From: Baekduia soli
GTDB lineage: Bacteria > Actinomycetota > Thermoleophilia > Solirubrobacterales > Solirubrobacteraceae
DNA: 64,000 nt
Direction: 5' to 3'
NCBI RefSeq assembly: GCF_007970665.1
Contig: NZ_CP042430.1
Span: 5,146,001-5,210,000, forward strand
Below are positions 63,777 through 64,000 of the stretch, piece after piece (within the stretch, counting starts at the first letter, position 1; the number at the start of each line of letters is the position of its first letter). The notes beneath the pieces were generated by a model. It had not been told where the DNA came from. It did not search any database and was given only the letters and a program-made list of their open reading frames with translations. The position numbers were made by a program, and so were the translations under genes.

Positions 63777-64000
63777 CTAGTCCCCCTTTCCCGGGTCGCC
63801 CAGCGAGACGTTGCCCAGGTGCGCGCCCCCGTCGATGATGATCGACTGCGCCGTGACGAACCGGCCTCGGGGAGGCGAGGTAGGCCATGAGCCCGGCGAC
63901 CTCCTCGGGCTCGCCGTGCCGGCCGCCGGGCATGAAGCGGTCGCGGACGCGCTCGACGACCTCGGGCGGCATCGCGAGCACCTTCGGCGTGGCGATCGTC
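63777..64000 (-). pseudogene. SDR oxidoreductase, 3' part only (start outside window), frameshifted
   Basis: The minus strand encodes the C-terminal part of a classical SDR. It has PPEVVERVRDRFMPGGRHGEPEEVAGLMAYLAS, and after a one-base break near 63865, FVTAQSIIIDGGAHLGNVSLGDPGKGD with the stop at 63777-63779. The EPEEVAGLMAYLAS and IIIDGGAH segments are typical for this fold. The NAD motif and catalytic Tyr/Lys lie beyond the window. It is the last of a run of broken genes at the right edge. Confidence 0.65.

Noticed and set aside
1-64000. CRISPR arrays, insertion sequences, integrase or attachment sites, tRNA genes
   Set aside because: No regular repeat-spacer pattern, transposase, integrase or tRNA-like cloverleaf was found, so the island shows no direct mark of recent transfer apart from duplicated genes.

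Overview
The window is very GC-rich DNA with the gene style of a soil actinobacterium: GTG starts, ATGA/GTGA stop-start overlaps, many acyl-CoA, SDR, luciferase-like (LLM) and TetR genes. The product mix resembles Solirubrobacterales (Thermoleophilia), but that placement is an inference from gene content. No tRNA, rRNA, CRISPR array, insertion sequence or phage gene was seen.

Region 1 (about 1.7-47.5 kb) is a catabolic island of short, often divergent operons. It encodes acyl-CoA activation (two AMP-forming ligases, plus an NDP-forming synthetase at the left edge), beta-oxidation (acyl-CoA dehydrogenase, crotonases, two 3-hydroxyacyl-CoA dehydrogenases, thiolase), oxygenation and epoxide opening (four LLM oxidoreductases, a P450, an epoxide hydrolase), six SDRs, VOC and SnoaL-like proteins, a ribose-type ABC importer, a BioY biotin transporter, a hydantoinase/acetone-carboxylase-like A/B pair and a UGSC-like thiol protein pair. 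Nearly every promoter in this stretch carries a copy of one palindrome, CCAANCGNTTGG (full form ACCAANCGNTTGGT). Its geometry matches the KstR2 operator of mycobacteria. A TetR gene at 16936-17562 sits behind one of the two perfect copies and is the best candidate regulator. I read the island as a single regulon for oxidising a ring or branched-chain substrate to CoA esters. The substrate cannot be named from sequence.

Region 2 (47.6-53.8 kb) holds a second hydantoinase A/B pair, whose B subunit ends in a cysteine-pair domain, then a GAF/receiver-like/LuxR regulator and a MaoC-type hydratase. The shared operator is not seen here except upstream of the SDR at 46702-47490.

Region 3 (53.8-60.7 kb) is general physiology: a small acidic protein; a fluoride-resistance operon with promoter, fluoride riboswitch, 21-codon leader ORF, two crcB genes and a triple-DUF190 protein; a TreT-like glycosyltransferase; a DUF218 protein; a tandem universal stress protein; and a YihY/BrkB membrane protein.

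Region 4 (about 60.7-64 kb) contains glycerate kinase, a metallo-beta-lactamase, a crotonase and an SDR, each broken by one or more single-base frameshifts. The density of these breaks suggests poor consensus near a contig end rather than four independent pseudogenes. Two further single-base breaks in homopolymers hit the ABC binding protein (about 25670) and the stress protein (about 59283). In contrast, the EthD-like gene at 20513 and the VOC copy at 29845 have lost whole internal segments and look truly decayed.
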